The position numbers and the translations under genes are program-made. This document shows positions 1 through 5,743 of a DNA stretch of 5,744 nucleotides, piece after piece. Below the pieces are notes generated by a model. The model ran no database searches. It was not told the DNA's origin and saw only the letters and a program-made list of their open reading frames with translations. Every line of letters begins with the position of its first letter. The stretch's first letter is position 1. Source of the DNA: an uncultured Oscillibacter sp. Its GTDB lineage: Bacteria; Bacillota; Clostridia; Oscillospirales; Oscillospiraceae. The DNA is taken from contig CAJOFP010000050.1 of NCBI GenBank assembly GCA_905233795.1, positions 1 to 5,744 of the forward strand, written 5' to 3'.

Positions 1-767
1 GCTGTAATAACATCATTCGTATAGCCCGCGCCCGTGGACGCCATCGCTTGCTGTGTCATCGACGCTAAAATTATACCGCCAATCGCCGTTGTGACGCCGG
101 ATAAAATATAACATATAATCGTCACTTTTTTGACGTTAATTCCCGAAATTTCCGACGCCGTGGCGTTGCCGCCGACGGAATAGACATAGCGTCCGAAAAC
201 CGTCTTGCGCAATACGAACCAGCTTGCCGCCGCGATAATAATCATAAAATAGATCGGCAGGGGGAAGCCTAAAATCTTCATAGACCCAATCGCCGTAAAC
301 GCCGCCGGTTCCGTACAGCTTACAATTTTATTATTCGTTACGACCATTGACAGCCCCAAGAATATGCTTTGCGTCGCAAACGTCACTAAAAACGCAGGGA
401 CTTTAAACGTCGTGATAATAATCCCGTGTACGCAACCCGCCGCCGCGCCGACGCCAATCGCCACAATCACGGCAATCAGCAATCCGCCGACGCTATCCCC
501 GAACGCGTGAATGACCTCAACCGTCACAACCGCGCAAAAGCCGCATAACGTCGCAATCGACAAATCAATTCCGCCCAGCAGGAAAACAAATATCGTCCCG
601 CAGACCATGATTCCAATCACGGAAACGGACCATAACACGTTCGCTATATTGCCTACCGACATAAACGCCGATCCGCGCAGAATCCATAACGCCAACACAA
701 ACGCCAGCAAAATCAGGGGTTTGCTCATTTTGCTCCAGTTCAGGCTTGACTTTAATTTCTCGCTCAT
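1..767 (-). CDS. Sugar ABC transporter permease, RbsC-like (second permease; 3' end cut off by window edge)
   Basis: Inner-membrane channel subunit of a sugar importer, BPD_transp_2 family (RbsC/YtfT/YjfF type). I translated it directly: 255 complete codons are open without a frameshift to the window edge, where the family usually has about 310-340 residues. The first membrane segment is at about residues 17-34. The family hallmark GGIDLS is at 65-70, the KVPAFLVTFAT segment at 122-132, and the cytoplasmic ATPase-contact loop (GRYVYSVGGNATASEISGIN) at 192-211. The visible part ends inside GAGYTNDVIT, just before the usual AIAA..GG region. The ATG (765-767) overlaps the ATPase stop as ATGA, and AGGAGG lies 7 bases upstream, which fixes the start. 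It differs clearly from the other permease in this operon, so it is a partner and not a recent duplicate. The transported sugar cannot be read from the sequence. Confidence 0.93.
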   Translation of the reverse strand, partial: MSEKLKSSLNWSKMSKPLILLAFVLALWILRGSAFMSVGNIANVLWSVSVIGIMVCGTIFVFLLGGIDLSIATLCGFCAVVTVEVIHAFGDSVGGLLIAVIVAIGVGAAAGCVHGIIITTFKVPAFLVTFATQSIFLGLSMVVTNNKIVSCTEPAAFTAIGSMKILGFPLPIYFMIIIAAASWFVLRKTVFGRYVYSVGGNATASEISGINVKKVTIICYILSGVTTAIGGIILASMTQQAMASTGAGYTNDVIT

Positions 768-2365
768 GCGTCCCCCTCCTCCGCCGCTTCAATCGCTTCC
801 GCTTCCGATACCGCTACTTTTTCCAGTTCGTCCGCGTCATTATTCTCTTCCGCGACGCCCTGTCCGGCGGATAACACGCGGGATTGCGTGACGATTTCAT
901 TCTTAAATTCTTTTACTATATCGCCCTTGCGCATGACCAAAATTCTATGCGACACGCGCAACAATTCCTGTAAATCCGACGTAACGACGATAACCGCCGC
1001 GCCTTTCTTCGCCAGATTTTCCAGTATTCTATAAATCTCATCTTTCGCGCCGACATCAATGCCCGCCGTGGGTTCATCGACGATTAATAATTTCAATTCC
1101 CGTTTCGGCTCGCGCATAAGCCATTTGCCAAGCACGACTTTTTGCGCGTTGCCGCCCGACATATCGCCGACGCGTTTGTCCGGGTCCGCCGGGCGTATAT
1201 CAATATCGGCAATCGCCCGTTTGCCCATTGCGATTTCGTCCGCGTCCGAAATAACCGCGCCTTTCACTTCCACTATATCATAATTTGTCAGCGCGACATT
1301 ACGCGTCGTCGATAACAACGGGATAAATCCCTGATTGCGCCGATCTTCCGGGACAAATCCTATGCCTTCTAAAATACTATTTTTCGGCGACGGGTCCAGT
1401 TTTTTCCCGTCCAGCCACACTTCGCCGGACGCCGCTTTGTCTATGCCATATATCGCCCGAACCACCTCAGTCCGCCCCGCGCCAATCAGACCGCTTAAAC
1501 CTAATATCTCGCCGCGATGCACCTGAAAACTAATATTACGAAATCTGTCCGTTTTATCCGTCAAATTCCTGACATCCAGTCTCACTTCGGCGTTATCATC
1601 CGATTGCAACTGTTTTTTCGATCCCGCCGACTCGTCAACCACTTTTCCGATCATGATTTCAATTACTTTTGACGGGATTATATCTTTCTTTTCCAATACC
1701 GCCGCGTTTTTGCCGTCCCGCAAAATCGTCAGACGATCCGAAAGCATATAGACTTCTTCCAGTCTATGCGAAATATATATAATAGAAACGCCTTCAGAAC
1801 GCAACGTATTAATAATTCTAAATAAACTCTCCGCCTCTTTGCCCGATAAAGACGCCGTGGGTTCGTCCATGATTAATAACTTAGAATTTTGCGACAGGCC
1901 CTTGAGAATTTCTATCAACTGCCGCTGACCTATGCCCAAATTATCCACAACCGTCGTCGGCTTCAGCGGGAAGTCGTATTTATCTATTAATTCCTGCGTC
2001 ATCTGATTCATTTTCTTAAAATCAATCAGCTTGCCCCGGCGCGGTTCGCGGCCTAAATATACGTTTTGCGCGACCGTCAACGGCGGTATAACAGACAATT
2101 CCTGATAAATACAGGCGACGCCCAATTTTTGACAGTCCTGATAGCTATTCACTTCCACGGGCTGACCTTCCCAATAAATCTGCCCGTCGTCTTTGGAATA
2201 CACGCCCGTGATAATTTTAATCAGCGTCGATTTGCCCGCGCCGTTTTCACCCATCAGCGCGTGAACTTCGCCTTGTTTCACTTCAAACCGGACATCCTGC
2301 AATACCGGAACGCCGGAGAAGCTCTTATATATGCCTTTCGCTTCCAGAATGGTCTCTCCGCTCAT
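764..2365 (-). CDS. Sugar ABC transporter ATP-binding protein, RbsA/MglA-like, two nucleotide-binding domains
   Basis: Cytoplasmic motor of the importer, 533 aa with two tandem ABC domains. Domain 1: Walker A GENGAGKST (39-47), Q-loop Gln88, a degenerate signature LGIGQ (143-147), Walker B ending in MDEPT (Asp167, Glu168) and H-loop His200. Domain 2: degenerate Walker A GLIGAGRTE (292-300, Arg298 for Lys), the IGFVPEDRR motif typical of this family (335-343), signature MSGGN (402-406), Walker B with Asp430 and Glu431, and Asp464 where the H-loop His would be. Canonical Walker A 1 pairs with canonical signature 2, so one composite ATP site looks competent and the other degenerate, as is known for this family. 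The length exceeds the usual ~500 aa because of an acidic C-terminal tail from about residue 505. The start overlaps the permease stop (ATGA, 2362-2365) and AAGGAGGG (2375-2382) sits 9 bases upstream. The sugar is not determined. Confidence 0.96.
   Translation of the reverse strand: MSGETILEAKGIYKSFSGVPVLQDVRFEVKQGEVHALMGENGAGKSTLIKIITGVYSKDDGQIYWEGQPVEVNSYQDCQKLGVACIYQELSVIPPLTVAQNVYLGREPRRGKLIDFKKMNQMTQELIDKYDFPLKPTTVVDNLGIGQRQLIEILKGLSQNSKLLIMDEPTASLSGKEAESLFRIINTLRSEGVSIIYISHRLEEVYMLSDRLTILRDGKNAAVLEKKDIIPSKVIEIMIGKVVDESAGSKKQLQSDDNAEVRLDVRNLTDKTDRFRNISFQVHRGEILGLSGLIGAGRTEVVRAIYGIDKAASGEVWLDGKKLDPSPKNSILEGIGFVPEDRRNQGFIPLLSTTRNVALTNYDIVEVKGAVISDADEIAMGKRAIADIDIRPADPDKRVGDMSGGNAQKVVLGKWLMREPKRELKLLIVDEPTAGIDVGAKDEIYRILENLAKKGAAVIVVTSDLQELLRVSHRILVMRKGDIVKEFKNEIVTQSRVLSAGQGVAEENNDADELEKVAVSEAEAIEAAEEGDA
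775..780 (-). promoter_or_regulatory. Ribosome binding site of the second permease, inside the ATPase gene
   Basis: AGGAGG on the minus strand, within a longer G-rich run, 7 bases before the ATG at 767. These bases also encode the end of the ATPase's acidic tail (EEGD). It supports the chosen start and translational coupling. Confidence 0.85.
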
Positions 2366-3357
2366 GCCCCGATACCCTCCTTCGCGCCCTCTTCACGGGC
2401 TTTTCTATCCATCCGGCCTTTATACCACGCGTCGAACATGACAACCAGTATAATAATCACGCCTTTGATTACATACTGATACGCCGTGTTCATATCTAAT
2501 TTACGGACGCCGTTTTCCAGCGTGACCATGAATAAGGCGCCTATAAGCGTTCCCACGACATCGCCGGAGCCGCCGGACAACGCCACGCCGCCGACTACCG
2601 CCGCCGCTATGGGATTAAATTCAAAATCCTGTCCAATCGCCGTTGTAGCCGATTGCAAACGCGCCGTCGTAAAAATAGAACCTACCGCACAGCAAAAGCC
2701 GACAATCGTATAGACAATCACTTTTACTTTCGCCACGTCAATACCGGACAGCGTCGCGGCTTTTGGATTCGCGCCGACCGCGTAAATTTCCGTGCCAAGC
2801 CGGGTATATTTTAAAAATATCTGTCCGCAGACCACAAATACGATCATAGCGATTACGACAAAATAGAAATAGCCGATTGCGTAGCCCAAAACGGCGTAAG
2901 AACTGTGCGTCATCGCCTGTGATTCAATAACGCCGTTGGCGTCTTTGATAGCGATAATATACGTTAAAGCCCGGAAAACGCTCATCGTGGCGAGAGTGCC
3001 GATAAATTCCGGGACATGTAACTTGCCGATAATCAAGCCGTTGCAGAAACCGGCCAACAATCCAGCCGCGAGGCCGCATAAAATCATAATTGGAATCGGC
3101 CAGAGCGTATAGGCGTAAATATTCGCCATGACCATGCCGACAACCGCCATAATACTGCCCGTTGACAAATCAATTCCCGCCGTAATAATCGCCATCGTCA
3201 CGCCCACGCCGATAATAGCGATCACGGACGAATCGCGCACGATTTCCACAAAATTATTGGCGTTGAAAAACCGGGTTCCGCTGATGATTGAAAATAAAAC
3301 AATCAAAGCCGCCAGCATTCCCAGCGAAATCAAACGCCTGAGCGTAGTCTGTTTCAT
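2362..3357 (-). CDS. Sugar ABC transporter permease, RbsC-like (first permease)
   Basis: Inner-membrane channel subunit, 331 aa, BPD_transp_2 family. Hydrophobic segments lie at about 10-27, 45-60, 66-84, 88-111, 118-136, 162-182, 212-230, 250-280 and 295-310. Family hallmarks are ITAGIDLSTGS (58-68), HVPEFIGTLATM (114-125), the ATPase-contact loop AVGANPKAATLSGID (193-207), and AAAVVGGVALSGGSGDVVGT (251-270). The C-terminus is short, charged and cytoplasmic (KGRMDRKAREEGAKEG). The ATG at 3357 is the first possible start after an in-frame TAA 9 bases upstream. The purine run AAGGGAG ends about 13 bases before it, a long spacing, so its translation may be weaker than that of the binding protein. 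It follows the binding-protein gene by 63 bp and its stop overlaps the ATPase start. Confidence 0.95.
   Translation of the reverse strand: MKQTTLRRLISLGMLAALIVLFSIISGTRFFNANNFVEIVRDSSVIAIIGVGVTMAIITAGIDLSTGSIMAVVGMVMANIYAYTLWPIPIMILCGLAAGLLAGFCNGLIIGKLHVPEFIGTLATMSVFRALTYIIAIKDANGVIESQAMTHSSYAVLGYAIGYFYFVVIAMIVFVVCGQIFLKYTRLGTEIYAVGANPKAATLSGIDVAKVKVIVYTIVGFCCAVGSIFTTARLQSATTAIGQDFEFNPIAAAVVGGVALSGGSGDVVGTLIGALFMVTLENGVRKLDMNTAYQYVIKGVIIILVVMFDAWYKGRMDRKAREEGAKEGIGA
2375..2382 (-). promoter_or_regulatory. Ribosome binding site of the ATPase gene, inside the permease gene
   Basis: AAGGAGGG on the minus strand, 9 bases before the ATPase ATG. It lies within the last codons of the permease gene. 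With the ATGA overlap this points to coupled translation of the two subunits. Confidence 0.85.
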
Positions 3358-3379
3358 ACGCGCTTAATCTCTCCCTTCC

Positions 3380-3419
3380 CACCGGATATATTATATATTT
3401 TAATTTATAATTACCGGCG
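3380..3419 (-). other. Imperfect stem-loop between binding-protein and permease genes
   Basis: Read on the transcript, CGCCGG pairs with CCGGTG (6 bp, one G-U). After a 2/4-base internal loop, ATTATA pairs with TATAAT (6 bp), closing a 10-base loop. It begins just after the binding-protein stop codon. There is no following U-run, so it is not a standard terminator. Such elements in sugar ABC operons often stabilise the upstream message or reduce downstream expression, so that binding protein exceeds permease. That role is inferred here. The inner part is A/T only and could pair by chance. Confidence 0.4.
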
Positions 3420-3420
3420 T

Positions 3421-4476
3421 TTACCAGCGATCTTCTTCGGCGATACTGCCGACAGTCTCAATCGTCGCCACAATCGGCTCCATGATAACCTGCGGCGTCG
3501 CCGTCAGGACATTATAGCTATACTCAGAACCGATCATAAGCAACGCGATTTTCGCCGCCGTCGAACCCTCGTCCCAGCTGTTTGTATAAATCGTTCCGCT
3601 CATTTGACCGGATTCAATCATTGCAAGCGCGTCTTTTTCGCCGTCCGCGCCCCATATGACAAGCTGTCCGCCCTTACCGGCGGCGTCGGCGGCCAGCGCG
3701 GCGCCCTCCGCCATAGCGTCATTGATACAGAATACGCCCGCCAAATCGCTATGGCTTTGCAGGAAAGAGTTCATGACTGTAATAGCCTTTTCTTTCTCAA
3801 ATGACGCGGATTGCGCGTCTACAATTTTAATATCGGGATAATTTTTGATAGTCTCGCGGAAACCCCGTTCCAGATTATCAGTACGATGTAAGCCGGGGAC
3901 GCCCTGAATAATGCCGATCTCGCCTTTTTCGTTTAATTGCTCCGCCATTTTATCCGCCGCCATACGTCCGGCGTCATAGTCCACGGCCATAACCAGCGCG
4001 CTGTGAACCGTGTCGGCGTCCAGATTGAGCGTAATAACCGGGATTCCGGCTTCTTCCGCCTGCGCCACGGACGGCGCCAGCGCGGTTCCGTCGGAACATT
4101 GGAGAATCACGGCGTCGTAAGCCTGATTGATAATATCCGTCATAATTTGCACTTGCCGTTCGGCGGAGCTTTCGCCGTTGTAGGCATCGACTTTGATATT
4201 ATCCCAAGAGCCGCACTCGCGCTGAATGCCTTCCAGCCACGCCTGATTGTTCGGCGTTCCCAAGTCATGCGCGACATAGGCGATTTTAATTAAATCCGCC
4301 GTGTACGGGTCTTTTTTAATTTTATTGCTGACGCCGCCCACGGCGTCGCCCGCCGCCGCCTGCGTTTCCGCCTTGGGATCGAACCGGACGGTCTTTTGAA
4401 TCTGACATCCGCTCAAAACGAACATCAATGTCAGAATCGCGGCCACGACCGCCGGCGCTGTGATTCTTCTTTTCAT
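3421..4476 (-). CDS. Sugar ABC transporter substrate-binding lipoprotein, RbsB-like (Peripla_BP_4)
   Basis: Extracytoplasmic sugar receptor that delivers ligand to the two permeases; 351 aa. The N-terminus is a lipoprotein signal: basic MKRR, a hydrophobic stretch at 7-21, and lipobox LSGC with lipidation Cys24. A flexible linker runs to about residue 60. The two-lobed periplasmic-binding fold then starts with KIAYVAHDLGTPNNQAW (64-80). Family landmarks are the QCSDGTALAP loop (126-135), GIPVITLN (144-151), GVPGLHRTDNLERGF (192-206), the hinge/ligand motif CINDAMAEGA (250-259; Asn252 and Asp253) and WGADG (275-279; Asp278). A GTG 27 bp upstream (4503) extends the frame, but the ribosome binding site AGGAGGGG (4485-4492) would then lie inside the coding region. 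The ATG at 4476 is therefore the start. The ligand is unknown; a pentose or related L-sugar is inferred from the divergent epimerase. Confidence 0.95.
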   Translation of the reverse strand: MKRRITAPAVVAAILTLMFVLSGCQIQKTVRFDPKAETQAAAGDAVGGVSNKIKKDPYTADLIKIAYVAHDLGTPNNQAWLEGIQRECGSWDNIKVDAYNGESSAERQVQIMTDIINQAYDAVILQCSDGTALAPSVAQAEEAGIPVITLNLDADTVHSALVMAVDYDAGRMAADKMAEQLNEKGEIGIIQGVPGLHRTDNLERGFRETIKNYPDIKIVDAQSASFEKEKAITVMNSFLQSHSDLAGVFCINDAMAEGAALAADAAGKGGQLVIWGADGEKDALAMIESGQMSGTIYTNSWDEGSTAAKIALLMIGSEYSYNVLTATPQVIMEPIVATIETVGSIAEEDRW

Positions 4477-4484
4477 CTCGAATA

Positions 4485-4492
4485 CCCCTCCT
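4485..4492 (-). promoter_or_regulatory. Ribosome binding site of the binding-protein gene (decides its start)
   Basis: AGGAGGGG on the minus strand, 8 bases before the ATG at 4476. It excludes the in-frame GTG at 4503 as the start. Confidence 0.9.
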
Positions 4493-4576
4493 GTCAAAAT
4501 CACGCGAAGTACGCCGTTTGAAATCGCCGTCTTTATTTTATTATTTTACTCATATTGTTAAAATTACCACAAAGAC

Positions 4577-4591
4577 GCCGGTTTCATCGGC
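4577..4591. promoter_or_regulatory. Imperfect palindrome just downstream of the transporter start point; possible operator
   Basis: GCCGGT-TTC-ATCGGC on the plus strand: two 6-base arms that match at 5 of 6 positions (the sixth is G opposite T). It covers about +8 to +22 of the predicted transporter transcript, a usual place for a repressor site. The GCCG word is common in this genome, so the match may be partly compositional. No regulator is encoded in the window. Confidence 0.3.
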
Positions 4592-4605
4592 TGGAAATTG
4601 TCATA

Positions 4606-4635
4606 ATTGTAGCATTTCGCCCGTTGGATTGTCAA
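4606..4635 (-). promoter_or_regulatory. Promoter of the transporter operon (sigma-70/sigma-A type)
   Basis: On the minus strand a perfect -35 TTGACA (4630-4635) is followed after 18 bp by -10 TACAAT (4606-4611), which is preceded by TGC, an extended -10. Transcription should start near 4599, leaving a leader of about 120 nt before the binding-protein gene. This is the strongest promoter match in the window. Confidence 0.8.
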
Positions 4636-4682
4636 TCAAATTTTACTGTCACTGTTCACAAAAATTTTACCATTTATTCATC

Positions 4683-4703
4683 ATTTGTCACAAATTCACA
4701 AAT
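4683..4703. promoter_or_regulatory. Palindrome plus tandem 8-mer between the divergent promoters; candidate regulator site
   Basis: ATTTGTCACAAAT (4683-4695) is a perfect 13-bp palindrome around a central C. Overlapping it, TCACAAAT occurs twice in exact tandem (4688-4695 and 4696-4703). A related TCACAAAA stands at 4656-4663, 32 bp (about three helical turns) away. The site ends 5 bp before the epimerase -35 and lies about 90-105 bp upstream of the transporter start, fitting a regulator acting on both units. The half-sites ATTTGT/ACAAAT are those of the Bacillus AraR operator, but the spacing is 1 base instead of 4, so identity is not claimed. Confidence 0.4.
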
Positions 4704-4708
4704 CGCTA

Positions 4709-4737
4709 TTGCAAATTATCAAACGCCGTTTTATAAT
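4709..4737 (+). promoter_or_regulatory. Promoter of the epimerase gene (sigma-70/sigma-A type)
   Basis: -35 TTGCAA (4709-4714, 4 of 6 to consensus), a 17-bp spacer, and a perfect -10 TATAAT (4732-4737). The predicted start is near 4744, giving a leader of about 157 nt. Many -10-like words occur in the A/T-only stretch further down, but none has a matching -35. Confidence 0.55.
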
Positions 4738-4781
4738 TCGCTGTGTATAAAAATTTTTCCGGGCAATCATAAAATTTATTT

Positions 4782-4801
4782 AACGAACAAAACGAACAAA
4801 A
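4782..4801 (+). repeat. Tandem 9-mer repeat in the epimerase leader
   Basis: ACGAACAAA occurs twice in exact tandem (4783-4791 and 4792-4800), and the 9-base period extends one base on each side. It abuts the A/T-only stretch. Its function is unknown; it could be a protein site or merely slippage. Confidence 0.6.
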
Positions 4802-4855
4802 ATTTAATATATATTTTAATATAAATATTTAAATTAAAAATATATATTAAATTTT
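4799..4855. repeat. Perfect 19-bp inverted repeat, A/T only, 19-base spacer
   Basis: The left arm AAAATTTAATATATATTTT (4799-4817) is the exact reverse complement of the right arm at 4837-4855. The 19-base spacer (4818-4836) could add a few pairs (AAT/ATT). In RNA this gives a long A-U hairpin ending about 31 bases before the ribosome binding site; in DNA it could extrude a cruciform. The low-complexity composition raises the chance of coincidental pairing, but 19 exact bases is still notable. Confidence 0.7.
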
Positions 4856-4868
4856 AAATTTTAAATTT
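4848..4868 (+). repeat. Three tandem copies of TAAATTT
   Basis: The heptamer TAAATTT is repeated exactly at 4848-4854, 4855-4861 and 4862-4868, overlapping the end of the right arm of the inverted repeat. Copy number could vary by slippage, which would change the leader length but not the reading frame of the gene. Confidence 0.65.
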
Positions 4869-4886
4869 AAATAAAAAATTTTTAAA

Positions 4887-4892
4887 AAGGGG
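4887..4892 (+). promoter_or_regulatory. Ribosome binding site of the epimerase gene
   Basis: AAGGGG, 8 bases before the ATG at 4901. It is weaker than the AGGAGG sites of the transporter genes. An ATG at 4893 lies too close to it and opens only a three-codon frame. Confidence 0.75.
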
Positions 4893-4900
4893 ATGCCGCT

Positions 4901-5743
4901 ATGAAGAAATATAATATCGGGCTTTATGAAAAGGCGATGCCGGCGAGTCTGAACTGGCGTGAAAAGCTGGAATGCGCGAAAGAGTGCGGGTATGATTTTG
5001 TGGAAATCAGCGTGGACGAAAAAGACGAAAAACTTGCGCGGCTGGACTGGTCGAAATCCGAGCGGCTGGAACTGGTAAAAACCATGAAAGACGTGGGATT
5101 GCCTGTCCGCAGTATGTGCCTGTCGGGACATCGTAAATATCCGATGGGATCGGCGGACCCGGCGATCCGCGCCCGGAGTATGGAAATCATGGAAAAGGCG
5201 ATTGAATTGGCGGATGATCTGGGCGTCCGGATTATTCAATTAGCCGGTTATGATGTATATTACGAAGAATCCAGCGCCGAAAGCAAGGCGTTATTTTTAG
5301 AGAATTTGAAAAAAGCGGCTGAAATGGCGGCTGTCAAAGGCGTGTTACTGGGCTTTGAGACAATGGAAACGCCTTTTATGAATACAGTCTGGAAGTCCAT
5401 GTTTTATGTCAACGCCGTGGGCAGTCCGTTTTTGGGCGTCTATCCCGATTCGGGGAATTTGACCAACGCGGCTGTTACGGATAAAGCCGACGTATTGGAA
5501 GATTTGAAAGCCGGACGCGGGCATATATTCGCCTTGCATTTAAAAGAAACCGTTCCGGGCGTATTCCGTGAAGTGCCTTTCTGCACGGGTCATGTGGATT
5601 TTCAATCTATCATCAAAACGGCGTGGGAATTGGGAATCCGTCGGTATGTCACGGAAATGTGGGATGTCGGTAAAGACAGCTGGAAAAGCGATATAAATTT
5701 CGCCTGTTCGACCATGAGCGCGATTTTGGACGAACAAGTATAA
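4901..5743 (+). CDS. ulaE: L-ribulose-5-phosphate 3-epimerase / L-xylulose-5-phosphate 3-epimerase (UlaE/SgbU family)
   Basis: Cytoplasmic enzyme that interconverts L-xylulose 5-phosphate and L-ribulose 5-phosphate, the step linking L-ascorbate, L-xylulose or L-lyxose breakdown to the pentose phosphate pathway. It is 280 aa, against 284 for E. coli UlaE as I recall it, and collinear throughout. Shared stretches are GLYEKAMPA (7-15), YDFVEISVDE (31-40), RLDWS (47-51), SMCLSGHR (71-78), IRARSMEIM (89-97), VRIIQLAGYDVYY (109-121), PGVF (219-222) and EMW (252-254). The fold is the xylose-isomerase-like TIM barrel. The expected metal/catalytic residues are present: Glu153 (GFETME), Asp183 (YPDSGN), His213 (ALHLKE, assigned by position) and Glu252 (TEMW). 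The gene is complete, with its TAA one base before the window ends, and is transcribed away from the importer. The exact in vivo sugar is not shown; a related ketose-phosphate epimerase activity is the main alternative. Confidence 0.93.
   Translation: MKKYNIGLYEKAMPASLNWREKLECAKECGYDFVEISVDEKDEKLARLDWSKSERLELVKTMKDVGLPVRSMCLSGHRKYPMGSADPAIRARSMEIMEKAIELADDLGVRIIQLAGYDVYYEESSAESKALFLENLKKAAEMAAVKGVLLGFETMETPFMNTVWKSMFYVNAVGSPFLGVYPDSGNLTNAAVTDKADVLEDLKAGRGHIFALHLKETVPGVFREVPFCTGHVDFQSIIKTAWELGIRRYVTEMWDVGKDSWKSDINFACSTMSAILDEQV

Larger units (their letters stand above)
4798..4888. other. 91-base stretch of only A and T upstream of the epimerase ribosome binding site
   Basis: No G or C occurs from 4798 to 4888. 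The flanking coding DNA is moderately GC-rich, so this is an extreme local composition. It lies in the predicted 5' leader of the epimerase mRNA, between the 9-mer repeat and the ribosome binding site, and holds the inverted repeat at 4799-4855 and the heptamer repeats at 4848-4868. No gene is supported in it. Confidence 0.95.

Noticed and set aside
1..767. Broken or pseudogenised second permease
   Set aside because: The frame is open and motif-bearing up to the window edge; it is cut by the window, not by a mutation.
565..792. Minus-strand frame overlapping the start of the second permease in another frame
   Set aside because: The RbsC-like frame starting at 767 has clear family motifs and its own ribosome binding site; this frame does not.
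511..891. Plus-strand frame opposite the second permease and ATPase genes, and similar frames opposite the other genes
   Set aside because: Shadows of well-supported transporter genes on the other strand; no ribosome binding site or recognisable domain.
3386..3413. TATAAT on the minus strand in the gap before the first permease, as an internal promoter
   Set aside because: The correctly spaced upstream hexamer is GCCGGT, not -35-like; the TATAAT is explained by the A/T-rich hairpin.
4683..4695. Canonical AraR or CRP site
   Set aside because: AraR half-sites are present but separated by 1 base instead of 4, and no TGTGA-N6-TCACA arrangement exists.
4555..4824. Open frames on the plus strand (also 4518-4736) between the divergent genes
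   Set aside because: They cross both predicted promoters, have no ribosome binding site, and encode low-complexity, unfamiliar peptides ending in the A/T tract.
4744..4900. Riboswitch or intrinsic terminator in the epimerase leader
   Set aside because: No known aptamer pattern can form in sequence lacking G and C, and there is no GC stem followed by a U-run.
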